Source: an uncultured Clostridia bacterium
Lineage (GTDB): Bacteria > Bacillota > Clostridia > Christensenellales > UBA1242
DNA: 35,872 nt
Reading direction: 5' to 3'
NCBI GenBank assembly: GCA_944372465.1
Contig: CALVZG010000017.1
Location: forward strand, 1-35,872
Part shown: piece by piece, positions 27,864-35,681 of the stretch
How the letters are laid out: each line of letters begins with the position of its first letter
Numbering within the stretch: position 1 is the stretch's first letter
The notes under the pieces: model-generated
The model's database searches: none
What the model was told of the DNA's origin: nothing
What the model saw: the letters and a program-made list of their open reading frames with translations, nothing else
Program-made: the position numbers and the translations under genes

Positions 27864-28334
27864 TTATATTAATTTTTCTATATTTGGATAAATTTTATTT
27901 AAAAGATCAGTAGTAAGGTTAAATTGATATTTTTGTTTATTTATTGTGCAATTAATCATTATAGATGAAGTATTGTAATTTTCTTCGCTGATTTCATTAA
28001 AAGTAAATGAGTATTTATAAGCATTTTCATTTACTCCGTCATAATTTGTATCTTTATAATTTTCTATTGTTGTTTTTGTGTTTTCTATAGATACATCATT
28101 ATAAACAGCAGAGAATTCAGTTGGATCAACTGTAAATATTAAACTTATACCATTTAACTCTTGAGTTTGATTATTAATAGATATTTCTATATTATCTATA
28201 ATACCATTAAGTTTTGTAACTTGTTTTTCAACGCTACTTCCACAACCAGATAACATAAAACTAGTAATAATTAAAAAAGCAAAGACAATTATAGGAAAAG
28301 AAAAAATTTTAAATTTGTTATAAAGAATATTCAT
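27864..28334 (-). CDS. Small lipoprotein of unknown function
   Basis: The 156-residue protein has a lipoprotein signal peptide with a good lipobox, LSGC, at about residues 28-31, so the mature part should be anchored outside the membrane. The remainder is polar, Asn/Thr/Ile-rich and probably beta-structured (NIEISINNQTQELNGISLIF); no known motif is recognised. It has its own near-consensus promoter and an AGGAG ribosome site, sits between dnaA and parA and is divergent from parA. Whether it has any link to replication is unknown. Confidence 0.8.
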   Translation of the reverse strand: MNILYNKFKIFSFPIIVFAFLIITSFMLSGCGSSVEKQVTKLNGIIDNIEISINNQTQELNGISLIFTVDPTEFSAVYNDVSIENTKTTIENYKDTNYDGVNENAYKYSFTFNEISEENYNTSSIMINCTINKQKYQFNLTTDLLNKIYPNIEKLI

Positions 28335-28362
28335 TACATCTCCTTTTAATTATATCATAATA

Positions 28363-28391
28363 ATTATAAACAAGAAAGAACAAATAGTCAA
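28363..28391 (-). promoter_or_regulatory. Promoter of the 156-residue lipoprotein gene
   Basis: On the minus strand TTGACT (28391-28386), 17 bases and TATAAT (28368-28363) give a near-perfect promoter about 30 bases upstream of the ATG, with AGGAGAT in between. Confidence 0.85.
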
Positions 28392-28603
28392 ATATTTGTA
28401 ACCAATATTTTAAATAATGATATTAAAAATTTAATAAAAAAATTAAAATTTCAATATTTAAAATAAAATAATTAATAAAATAACAAAAATAATATAAAAA
28501 ATGAATAAATAATAAAAAAAATAATAATAAATTTAAAAAAAAATCTAAAAAACACTTAAAATTTATATATTTTTATGTTATTATATAATATAAAGAGGTA
28601 CAT

Positions 28604-29428
28604 ATGGGGAAAATAATTTCAATAGCAAATCAAAAAGGTGGAGCAGGAAAGACAACAACTTGTACAAATTTAGCAGCATATGTTGCGGCAATGGGGAAAA
28701 AAGTTCTCGTCATTGATTTAGATTCGCAAGGAAACGCAACAAGTGGTTTGGGTATAGAAAAAAATAAGGATTTAAAAACTATTTATGATTTGATTTCAGG
28801 CGACACAGATATAAAAGATGTTATAAAACAAACAATAGTCGAGAATTTGGATATTATACCTTCAACAGTTGATTTGGCTGGTGCAGAAATTGAGATGGTT
28901 CAAATGCCACAAAGAGAAAAACTTGTAAAAGGTATAGTAGACTCAATAAAAGATAGTTATGATTTTATAATGATAGATTGTCCCCCTTCATTAGGTCTTA
29001 TAACAGTAAACGCTTTAACAGCAAGCAACAGTGTATTAATACCTATACCTTGTGAATTTTATCCACTAGAGGGACTTACTCAACTTATGAATACAATTAA
29101 ACTTATCAAATATCGTCTAAATCCGTCAATAGATATTGAGGGAGTTGTTATGACGATGAAAGATAAAAGGTCAAATTTAACAGCACAAGTAGGAGATGAA
29201 ATTTTAAGATTTTTTGGGAAAAAAGTTTTTTTTACATATATACCAAGAAATGTAAGACTAGCCGAGGCACCAAGTCATGGTGAACCTATTTTAATATATG
29301 AACCTACTTCAAAAGGAGCAGAAGCGTATATGTCTCTTGCAGAGGAATTTTTAGATAGGAATAAAATAAAATATAATCCTATTACAAAAGACACAAAAAT
29401 AAAATTAAGAGAGGTGAAAAATGGATAA
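28604..29428 (+). CDS. parA: Chromosome-partitioning ATPase ParA/Soj
   Basis: ParA is a P-loop ATPase that binds DNA as an ATP dimer and, with ParB on parS, drives origin segregation; the Soj type also modulates DnaA. The 274-residue protein has the deviant Walker A KGGAGKT (11-17) with the signature lysines, VLVIDLDSQGNAT (about 34-46) and Walker B FIMIDCPPSLG (about 126-136). No N-terminal helix-turn-helix extension is present, which fits a chromosomal Soj. AAAGAGG precedes the ATG; a TATAAT at 28584-28589 is a likely -10 but the -35 is poor. Its end overlaps parB by 8 bases. Confidence 0.97.
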   Translation: MGKIISIANQKGGAGKTTTCTNLAAYVAAMGKKVLVIDLDSQGNATSGLGIEKNKDLKTIYDLISGDTDIKDVIKQTIVENLDIIPSTVDLAGAEIEMVQMPQREKLVKGIVDSIKDSYDFIMIDCPPSLGLITVNALTASNSVLIPIPCEFYPLEGLTQLMNTIKLIKYRLNPSIDIEGVVMTMKDKRSNLTAQVGDEILRFFGKKVFFTYIPRNVRLAEAPSHGEPILIYEPTSKGAEAYMSLAEEFLDRNKIKYNPITKDTKIKLREVKNG

Positions 29429-30377
29429 GAAAAAAGGATTAGGAAGAGGACTCGAGTCTTTATTCGGCATATATGAAGAAGAAAGTAATAAAAACATAAC
29501 TGATGAAAATGTAAAATCAAATATAAAAAATATTAATGATGTAACAGAACTTGATATAGAAAAAATTTATCCAAATCCAAATCAGCCAAGAAAATATTTT
29601 GATGAAGAAGCTTTACAAGAACTTGCAAGTTCAATAAAATTACATGGAGTAATACAACCGCTGGTAGTAAATAAAGAAGATAATGGCACATATATGATAA
29701 TAGCGGGAGAAAGAAGATGGAGAGCCGCAAAAATAGCAGGATTAGATAAAGTGCCTGTAGTAATTAAAAATTATACTGAAAAACAAATAAAAGAAATTTC
29801 AATAATTGAAAACTTGCAAAGAGAAGATTTAAATCCTATAGAGGCCGCTAGAGCAATCAAACAATTAATGGACGAGTATAATTTGACGCAAGAAACTGTT
29901 TCAGACAGAATAGGAAAAAGTAGGTCAGCAGTTGCAAACACTTTAAGATTACTAACACTATATCCAGATGTAATAAAGATGGTAGAAGATGGGAGAATTT
30001 CAAGCGGACATGCAAGAAGTTTAGTTATAGTAGATGATGTAAATCAACAAATGAAATTAGCAAAACAAGCAGCAGATGGAAAAATGTCAGTAAGAGAACT
30101 TGAAAAAGCAGTTAAAAATTATTTAAATCCATCAAAAAACAACAGCACAAAAGTTAAAGAGCAATCATTAGAATTAAAAGAATTAATTAACGAGATGCAA
30201 AGAGTTTTCGCAACAAAAGTATCGGCAATAGGAAATGATAATAAAGGACGAATATATATTGACTATTATTCAAGAGATGATTTAGATAGACTTGCAGATA
30301 TGATAGAGTTATTAAAGAAAAAAGAAATAACATTAGGAGATTTAAGAAATTACAACAAAAGACACCAAGAGCAATAG
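29421..30377 (+). CDS. parB: Chromosome-partitioning protein ParB/Spo0J
   Basis: ParB clamps around DNA at parS using CTP and spreads to form the partition complex. The 318-residue protein starts KKKGLGRGLESLFG, the region that contacts ParA. The ParB N-domain follows, with PNPNQPRKYFDEEALQELA (about 51-69), the CTP-binding GERRWRAA (96-103) and ENLQREDLNPIEAARA (130-145). A helix-turn-helix (LTQETVSDRIGKSRSAVAN, about 155-173) reads parS, and a C-terminal dimerisation region ends the protein. GAGAGGTG lies upstream of the ATG, inside the end of parA, so the two are translationally coupled. A strong terminator and the parS cluster follow. Confidence 0.97.
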   Translation: MDKKKGLGRGLESLFGIYEEESNKNITDENVKSNIKNINDVTELDIEKIYPNPNQPRKYFDEEALQELASSIKLHGVIQPLVVNKEDNGTYMIIAGERRWRAAKIAGLDKVPVVIKNYTEKQIKEISIIENLQREDLNPIEAARAIKQLMDEYNLTQETVSDRIGKSRSAVANTLRLLTLYPDVIKMVEDGRISSGHARSLVIVDDVNQQMKLAKQAADGKMSVRELEKAVKNYLNPSKNNSTKVKEQSLELKELINEMQRVFATKVSAIGNDNKGRIYIDYYSRDDLDRLADMIELLKKKEITLGDLRNYNKRHQEQ

Positions 30378-30416
30378 AAAATCATTAAAATAATAAATCT
30401 TTACATTATTTAAAAA

Positions 30417-30456
30417 TAAAAGCACTGGCAAAAATATTAGCCAGTGCTTTTATATA
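30417..30456 (+). terminator. Strong intrinsic terminator after parB
   Basis: TAAAAGCACTGGC (30417-30429) pairs perfectly with GCCAGTGCTTTTA (30440-30452) over 13 bp around a 10-base loop. It separates parAB from the parS region. Confidence 0.88.
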
Positions 30457-30614
30457 GAATAAAAATTTAAAAATTAATTGTTGGAATTTAAAAACATGAG
30501 AATATATAATATTATATATAAAAGTCAAAAAAATATATAAAAGAATAATAAAAATTATATTAATCATATAAAAGTTCTTTATAATATTTAAAATTAAATG
30601 ATTAAAACAAAAAA

Positions 30615-30630
30615 TGTTTCACATGAAACA
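30615..30630 (+). promoter_or_regulatory. parS: parS site 1
   Basis: TGTTTCACATGAAACA differs from the canonical TGTTTCACGTGAAACA by one base, the second of the central CG dinucleotide. Both 7-base arms are intact. It lies 238 bases after the parB stop. Confidence 0.92.
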
Positions 30631-30646
30631 TTTTAAAAAATAAAAA

Positions 30647-30662
30647 TGTTTTAATTGAAACA
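30647..30662 (+). promoter_or_regulatory. Degenerate parS-like site
   Basis: TGTTTTAATTGAAACA matches the canonical 16-mer at 13 positions and has an intact right arm. It starts 32 bases after the start of parS site 1. It may be a decayed or half-strength ParB site. Confidence 0.5.
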
Positions 30663-30820
30663 ATAGAAGAATTAATAAAGAATTATTATACGAAGCATCA
30701 AAATATTAACAAAGATTATTTTTTATGTATAAAATTTTTTTTGATTTAATTCAAAATGTTTATATAGAATTTTTGTTTATAAAAATCTTTATTTTTAAAA
30801 TTTTATATAATTAGCAAAAA

Positions 30821-30836
30821 TGTTTCATGTGAAACA
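30821..30836 (-). promoter_or_regulatory. parS: parS site 2
   Basis: TGTTTCATGTGAAACA on the plus strand is the exact reverse complement of parS site 1, so the asymmetric centre is in the opposite orientation. Confidence 0.92.
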
Positions 30837-30913
30837 ATAATGCTGACAAAATTTTTTTATTTACAAGGTTTATAGATGAAAGTCATATATTAAACAAAAA
30901 AATAAATCAAAAA

Positions 30914-30929
30914 TGTTTCATGTGAAACA
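30914..30929 (-). promoter_or_regulatory. parS: parS site 3
   Basis: TGTTTCATGTGAAACA, identical to site 2 and in the same orientation, 93 bases further on. Confidence 0.92.
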
Positions 30930-31170
30930 TTTTTAATACAAATGGGAATACTATAATAAGAAATAAACAAAAATAAATAATATGGTATAATACTATAAAA
31001 TCTAGAAGTATAAAACTATATACTTTTTTGAAAACTTGTTATGTATTGATAAAAAATTACTTTTTTATACAAAATTTTTAATATTTTTAACAAAGTGCAA
31101 TAAAATTATAAAAAATTTTTGGTAATTAAAATTTATATAGAATAAGTCATTTTATTTAATGTTAAATTAT

Positions 31171-31199
31171 TTTGAAATTGTTAGTTTTTATGATATAAT
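31171..31199 (+). promoter_or_regulatory. Rubrerythrin promoter, extended -10
   Basis: TTTGAA (31171-31176), 17 bases and TATAAT (31194-31199) preceded by TGA give an extended -10 promoter. CGGAGG follows 5 bases later and the ATG at 31217, so the leader is very short. No Fur/PerR-type box is evident. Confidence 0.75.
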
Positions 31200-31216
31200 A
31201 TAGTCGGAGGTAAAAA

Positions 31217-31759
31217 ATGAAAGAACTAAAAGGAACTAAAACTGAAAAAAATTTAATGGAAGCTTTTGCGGGAGAAAGCCAAGCTAGAAATAAATACACA
31301 TATTATGCTTCTAAAGCAAAAAAAGATGGTTATGAACAAATTGCTAGCATATTTGAAGAAACAGCAAATAATGAAAAAGAACACGCAAAAGTATGGTTTA
31401 AAGAATTACATGGAGGAGATATTCCTAATACATTAGCAAACTTAATAGATGCAGCAGCAGGAGAACATGGTGAATGGACAGATATGTATGCACGAATGGC
31501 AAAAGAAGCAAGAGAAGAAGGCTTTGAAGATATAGCTTATAAGTTTGAAAAAGTAGGTGAAATTGAAAAAAGACACGAAGAAAGATACAACAAACTTGCC
31601 GAATTAGTAAAAGAAGGAAAAGTGTTCAAAAAAACAGAAAAGCGTATCTGGATTTGCAGAAACTGTGGACATATATATGTAGGGGAACAAGCTCCAAAAG
31701 TTTGTCCTGTATGTAATCATCCAGAAGCATATTTTGAACTCTTTGTTGAAGAATTTTAA
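31217..31759 (+). CDS. rbr: Rubrerythrin (diiron peroxide reductase)
   Basis: Rubrerythrin reduces hydrogen peroxide to water in anaerobes, taking electrons through its rubredoxin iron. The 180-residue protein has a ferritin-like four-helix domain with diiron ligands E20, E53/H56 (NNEKEH), E83/E86 (GEHGEW) and E117/H120 (EIEKRH). A C-terminal rubredoxin domain carries C147-x2-C150 and C163-x2-C166. All ligands are intact, so it should be active. The ATG follows CGGAGG. It is a single-gene unit with its own promoter and terminator, and the best evidence that the host is an anaerobe. Confidence 0.97.
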   Translation: MKELKGTKTEKNLMEAFAGESQARNKYTYYASKAKKDGYEQIASIFEETANNEKEHAKVWFKELHGGDIPNTLANLIDAAAGEHGEWTDMYARMAKEAREEGFEDIAYKFEKVGEIEKRHEERYNKLAELVKEGKVFKKTEKRIWICRNCGHIYVGEQAPKVCPVCNHPEAYFELFVEEF

Positions 31760-31777
31760 GTCTAAATAAAATAAATT

Positions 31778-31822
31778 AATAAGACTTTGCAAATTTTAGA
31801 TAGCAAGGTCTTATTTTTTTGT
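31778..31822 (+). terminator. Intrinsic terminator after rubrerythrin
   Basis: AATAAGACTTTGC (31778-31790) pairs with GCAAGGTCTTATT (31803-31815) over 13 bp with one G-U, followed by a T-run. Confidence 0.88.
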
Positions 31823-32536
31823 AATAAAAATAAAAATTATTATAAATTTACTAAAAATTTTGATTGCGTTATATAACTTTAATTTTGTTTTTAATAAGGA
31901 ATGTAAGATTAGTTTTAAAAATTAAATTTTACTATATATTAAAAAATAATATAATTATATTCATAAATATTATATATATTATAAAAATTCAAATTAATAA
32001 TAATTTAGATTGCTAGTACCTATTTTTCGGTTCATTAAAAAATTTATTTTTATTGTTTATAAAAAGAAATTTAATTTAGTATATTAAAATCTTACTACAT
32101 AAGTTATAAAAGAAAAAATTACATGAGTTATAAATATAAAACATAAGATGTTGACATGAGGTTGATAAAAAATAAAGATATTTTTTGTTAAAAATTAAAG
32201 TTATTATAATTTTATTTATAAGATAAATTATTAAAGTTAAGTTTTAAAAAAAAATTTTTAAAATGGCAAGATTAAAAATAAAACATTTGATTAAAATTGT
32301 TATCATTTTTAGTTTATAAAGTATTAATTTAAAGTATTAATAGAGAAGCTTATTATTATCAATCTTAAATTTTGTAAATTTTTATACAAAAATCGACTAT
32401 TTAATACAAAAATTATCTTGAAATCGTTTTTATATTTTTTTAAAAGAGTATATAATGTTCTTGTTTTGGTGAATAAGTATATTAGTTATCACACAAAATT
32501 AGATTATTAAAAAGTAAAGCATAAAGGAGATAGAAA
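31823..32536. other. A/T-rich intergenic region
   Basis: About 710 bases show no usable open frame. It contains four ACATRAG direct repeats (32097-32160) and a likely -10 for the next gene, TATAAT at 32451-32456, without a clear -35. I see no tRNA, riboswitch or structured RNA. Confidence 0.5.
32097..32170 (+). repeat. Four short ACATRAG direct repeats
   Basis: ACATAAG (32097), ACATGAG (32121), ACATAAG (32141) and ACATGAG (32154) recur within 65 bases. The first two extend to ACATRAGTTATAAA. Spacing is irregular (24, 20 and 13 bases). They could be binding sites for a regulator or a small duplication in low-complexity DNA. Confidence 0.4.
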
Positions 32537-32845
32537 ATGAAAAACGATATTTTAAAAATTCTTGCAACTAAAGCTAAAAATAGAATGATTAATAAAAATT
32601 TAAGAAATACATATAGTAATGTGGATATAAAAATTATCAATAAAAATGATGATGTTTTTTATAATAAAGTTAAAGAAATTATGAATGAAGAAGAGTATGT
32701 TTGTAACCCTTTAAAGAGATTAATGGACAATGAAAAATTAATGAAAATGGATATGCGCTCAAGAGAAAGATATTTACTTGAAACTATTGAAAAGTATCAA
32801 GAAGCAAAGCGTAGAATTGAAAGAGAACAAAACGCTATTGTTTAA
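32537..32845 (+). CDS. Small charged protein of unknown function
   Basis: The 102-residue protein is highly charged and predicted mostly helical, with no signal peptide or membrane segment. The N-terminal half is basic (TKAKNRMINKNLRN). The C-terminal half (about 57-100: NPLKRLMDNEKL, then RSRERYLLETIEKYQEAKRRIEREQ) looks like a long amphipathic or coiled-coil helix. I recognise no family. AAGGAGAT precedes the ATG at good spacing, supporting a real gene although it stands alone between two long A/T-rich gaps. Confidence 0.75.
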   Translation: MKNDILKILATKAKNRMINKNLRNTYSNVDIKIINKNDDVFYNKVKEIMNEEEYVCNPLKRLMDNEKLMKMDMRSRERYLLETIEKYQEAKRRIEREQNAIV

Positions 32846-33412
32846 AATAATTAGTTGCATATAAATTAAATTTTGTGTGATAATAATTATATATAGTTAT
32901 ATTTAAATAACTATATTAATTTTAATTTAAATAAGTTTTAATGTAATTATTCATCATTGTTTTAACATTATGAAATGTTTCATTAAGCAAATATGTTATG
33001 TTTGATTTTATTATTTATTACAGTTTTTAAGTATTTTGTATTATATTCTTTGTTTTATATGATTTTGTATATATCTATGTATCAATAATTAATTTTTAAT
33101 TACAAACAACTTATTATCTATATTAATAAATTCATTTTTAATTATATTTAATAAACTTAATTATTTTTCTTAATCATTCTTTATTAACATTTACAATCAT
33201 ATATTATTATGTATTTATATTAAATATATCATTTTTATTAAGCGTTTTTAATTTGCGATATTTTATTCATATGTAGATAAAATAAACAATCATTTACATT
33301 TATTTAGGTTTTATATAAAAATTTTATTAAAAAATAATAAAATAATAAAAATTTTTAAAAAACTTGTATAAAGAATTGTAATTTTAACAAAATAGCATAA
33401 AAGGAGACTTTT
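32846..33412. other. A/T-rich intergenic region with no recognised feature
   Basis: The 567 bases between two unrecognised genes have no open frame of useful length, no clear hairpin terminator and no full promoter that I could find. A short palindrome, ATGAAATGTTTCAT, lies near 32970; it resembles the arms of parS but lacks the right order and spacing. Confidence 0.5.
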
Positions 33413-34087
33413 ATGTTTAAGTTTTTAAGTGTTTTGTTGATTTTGCCTATTTTGCTTTGTTCGCAGGCTAATACTATGATAGACTTATTCAGTGAGGCAA
33501 CTATGGTAGAAATTTATAAAGACGGACAAATCATTAATCTTTCAGAAGATGAACAAAAAGAATTTGATAACATTTTTTGTTCTTCTTTAGAAGGTTCTGT
33601 TCAAATGCCTGCTTTTGGTGTTAGTTTAGATGAAATAACCAAAGAAGAAATGAAAAGTGGAATATGGATAAAGTTTATTTTTGAAAAAACAATTATTAAA
33701 TCAGAAATGCCTTTTGATGAATTGTTAATCCACTTAGAAAAAGATTCATATGGAATTAATATTATTAGGGGAAATAGTGGTGTTTATGAAGGTAGATGTT
33801 ATTATCTAAATTTAGATAATAATCTTAATGCACTATATAGTTTTATTGACGGACTTAAAGGATTAGAACAAGAAGTCGAAGTTGAACTTGAAAGTCAAGA
33901 CATAAAACCTACTATTATTGTTAGTGAAGATATAGATAATGACGAAAAAAATAAAGCAAAAGATAAATTAAATAATCCGATAAAAATAGATGAGGATAAT
34001 GATGAAGAGAGCAAAAACAATAATTCTTTAGACGAAAATGAAACTATGCCAAAAAGTCAAAAAGAATTGTTAGAACACTTAAATTAA
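33413..34087 (+). CDS. Secreted acidic protein of unknown function
   Basis: The 224-residue protein begins with a signal peptide (MFKFLSVLLILPILLCSQA), probably cut after SQA near residue 19. The Cys in ILLCS does not fit a lipobox because Leu is at -1. The mature part has a mixed region of about 140 residues (YKDGQIINLSEDEQKEFDNIF ... GIWIKFIFEKT) and then an acidic, Asn/Lys-rich, probably disordered tail. No family is recognised. AAAGGAGA precedes the ATG. It lies 77 bases upstream of mnmE, which has its own promoter, so no shared function is implied. Confidence 0.75.
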   Translation: MFKFLSVLLILPILLCSQANTMIDLFSEATMVEIYKDGQIINLSEDEQKEFDNIFCSSLEGSVQMPAFGVSLDEITKEEMKSGIWIKFIFEKTIIKSEMPFDELLIHLEKDSYGINIIRGNSGVYEGRCYYLNLDNNLNALYSFIDGLKGLEQEVEVELESQDIKPTIIVSEDIDNDEKNKAKDKLNNPIKIDEDNDEESKNNNSLDENETMPKSQKELLEHLN

Positions 34088-34149
34088 AATTGTATTTGCT
34101 TAATTTTTATTGATAAAATTCATATTTTGTAGTTATTTGTTTTATTTTA

Positions 34150-34158
34150 TGCTATAAT
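34150..34158 (+). promoter_or_regulatory. Extended -10 promoter giving a leaderless mnmE mRNA
   Basis: TGCTATAAT (TG, one base, TATAAT at 34153-34158) is an extended -10. The next transcript start, about 7 bases on, falls at or beside the mnmE ATG at 34165. There is no ribosome site in the 20 bases before the ATG, and the -35 is weak, as allowed for extended -10 promoters. Confidence 0.65.
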
Positions 34159-34164
34159 AAAAGC

Positions 34165-35505
34165 ATGAGTGATATTATTTGTGCAATTTCCACACCATTA
34201 GGGAAGGGAGCAATTTCTATAGTAAGAATGAGTGGAGATAAATGTTTGCAGTTAGCAGAAAAGGTTTTTTCTGCTAAAAATTTTTCGTATAAAAATATTG
34301 TTCCTAGAATGTTATATTTGGGTTATTTTAATTTAAATGATGGAACTAAAGAACATTGTATGATGGTTTATTTTAAAGGTCCAAAATCATATACAGGAGA
34401 AGATTTAGTTGAATTTCAAGTTCATGGTGGAACTATACTAACGCAGAAGATAATTAGAGTTTTAACAAATAACGGAGCACGAATTGCAAATCCCGGTGAA
34501 TTTTCTAAAAGAGCTTTTGAAAATGGAAAAATAAGTCTTGATGAGGCTGAAAATATAATTTCAGAAATTAATGCTGATAGCGAAAGTGAATTAAAAGCAG
34601 TTTTAAGTTTATCTGATGGAAAATTAAAAGAGAAAATTAAAAATTTGCAAAATTCATTGACTGAAAGTATTGCACAAATAGAAGCAACACTTGATTATCC
34701 AGAAGAAGATTTTGAAAAAAGCGCTAAAGATAAAATTTTTGATGACTTAAAAAATATAGATTTAAAAATCAATCAATATTTATTAGATTCACAAAATGCA
34801 CGATATATTTCGAAAGGTATCAATGTCGCAATTATTGGGAGTCCAAATGTTGGAAAATCAAGTTTACTTAATGCTTTAGTTGGACAAGAAAGAGCAATAG
34901 TAACTGATATAGAAGGAACAACTAGGGATATTTTAAATGAGAGTATTTCTTATAAAGGAATAAAATTAAATTTTATTGATACAGCAGGTATTCGTCTGTC
35001 AGAAGATAAGGTTGAGAAAATAGGCATTGAAAAATCAAAACAAAGTTTAACTAATGCTGATGTTATTTTATGGGTTATAGATGGAAGCAGAGAGTTATCT
35101 AATGCAGATAGTGAAATTTTAAAACTTTTAAAAGATTATAAAAATGTTATTATTGTTGCAAATAAATCAGATTTAAAGAGAAAAAGCCCTAAATTTGAAA
35201 ATGAAATTGAAATTTCAGCGTTAAAAGAGATAAATATTGAAAAAATTAAAGAAAAGATTTATAAATTGGTGATAAATGAAGATATTGATTTTAATAAAAC
35301 TATAATAATCAATGAAAGACAAATAGAAATCTTAAGTGAATGTAAAAAGATATTAGAAGATTTAAAGAACTCAAAAAATCAAAGTATGGACATAATTGCT
35401 ATGCTTATAAAAAATCTTTGGAACTGTTTAGGTAAGATAACCGGAGAATGTGAAAATGAACATATTATTGATTTAATATTTTCAAAATTTTGTTTAGGTA
35501 AATAG
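34165..35505 (+). CDS. mnmE: tRNA modification GTPase MnmE (TrmE)
   Basis: MnmE, with MnmG, installs the (carboxymethyl)aminomethyl group on U34 of certain tRNAs using a tetrahydrofolate donor and GTP hydrolysis. The 446-residue protein has the N-terminal folate-binding domain (AISTPLGKGAISIVRMSG, about 7-24; SYTGEDLVEFQVHGG, 75-89), a helical domain, and an inserted G domain: G1 GSPNVGKSS (225-233), G2 GTTRD (251-255), G3 DTAG (272-275), G4 NKSD (333-336). The invariant C-terminal FCLGK (442-446) is present. Length is normal and the start fits the family, yet no ribosome site precedes it and a promoter sits right before the ATG. mnmG is not the next gene; rsmG is. Confidence 0.97.
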   Translation: MSDIICAISTPLGKGAISIVRMSGDKCLQLAEKVFSAKNFSYKNIVPRMLYLGYFNLNDGTKEHCMMVYFKGPKSYTGEDLVEFQVHGGTILTQKIIRVLTNNGARIANPGEFSKRAFENGKISLDEAENIISEINADSESELKAVLSLSDGKLKEKIKNLQNSLTESIAQIEATLDYPEEDFEKSAKDKIFDDLKNIDLKINQYLLDSQNARYISKGINVAIIGSPNVGKSSLLNALVGQERAIVTDIEGTTRDILNESISYKGIKLNFIDTAGIRLSEDKVEKIGIEKSKQSLTNADVILWVIDGSRELSNADSEILKLLKDYKNVIIVANKSDLKRKSPKFENEIEISALKEINIEKIKEKIYKLVINEDIDFNKTIIINERQIEILSECKKILEDLKNSKNQSMDIIAMLIKNLWNCLGKITGECENEHIIDLIFSKFCLGK

Positions 35506-35681
35506 ACAGATTTGATAAGCAAGTAGATATAAAAATTTTGACAAATTTTAAAAAAATTGATTATTTTTACTTTAAATTTCACAAAAAAACACAAAAATTT
35601 GCGATTTTTATAAAAAAATAAATAATTTTTTAATTTTTATATTTTCATGTTTGATAAAAATAGGAGTTTAAAATACAAAAA

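Larger units (their letters stand above)
30457..31170. other. A/T-rich intergenic region carrying the parS cluster
   Basis: The 839 bases between parB and the rubrerythrin gene contain the parB terminator, three parS sites plus one degenerate copy, and the rubrerythrin promoter. I found no open frame of useful length and no structured RNA. The region acts as the centromere-like segment of the chromosome in this model. Confidence 0.75.

Noticed and set aside
32966..32985. parS-like site ATGAAATGTTTCAT
   Set aside because: The arms are in the wrong order and spacing for the 16-base parS palindrome.
33413..33475. Lipobox in the 224-residue secreted protein
   Set aside because: The residue before the Cys is Leu; lipoproteins need a small residue there. 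A signal peptidase I site after SQA is more likely.
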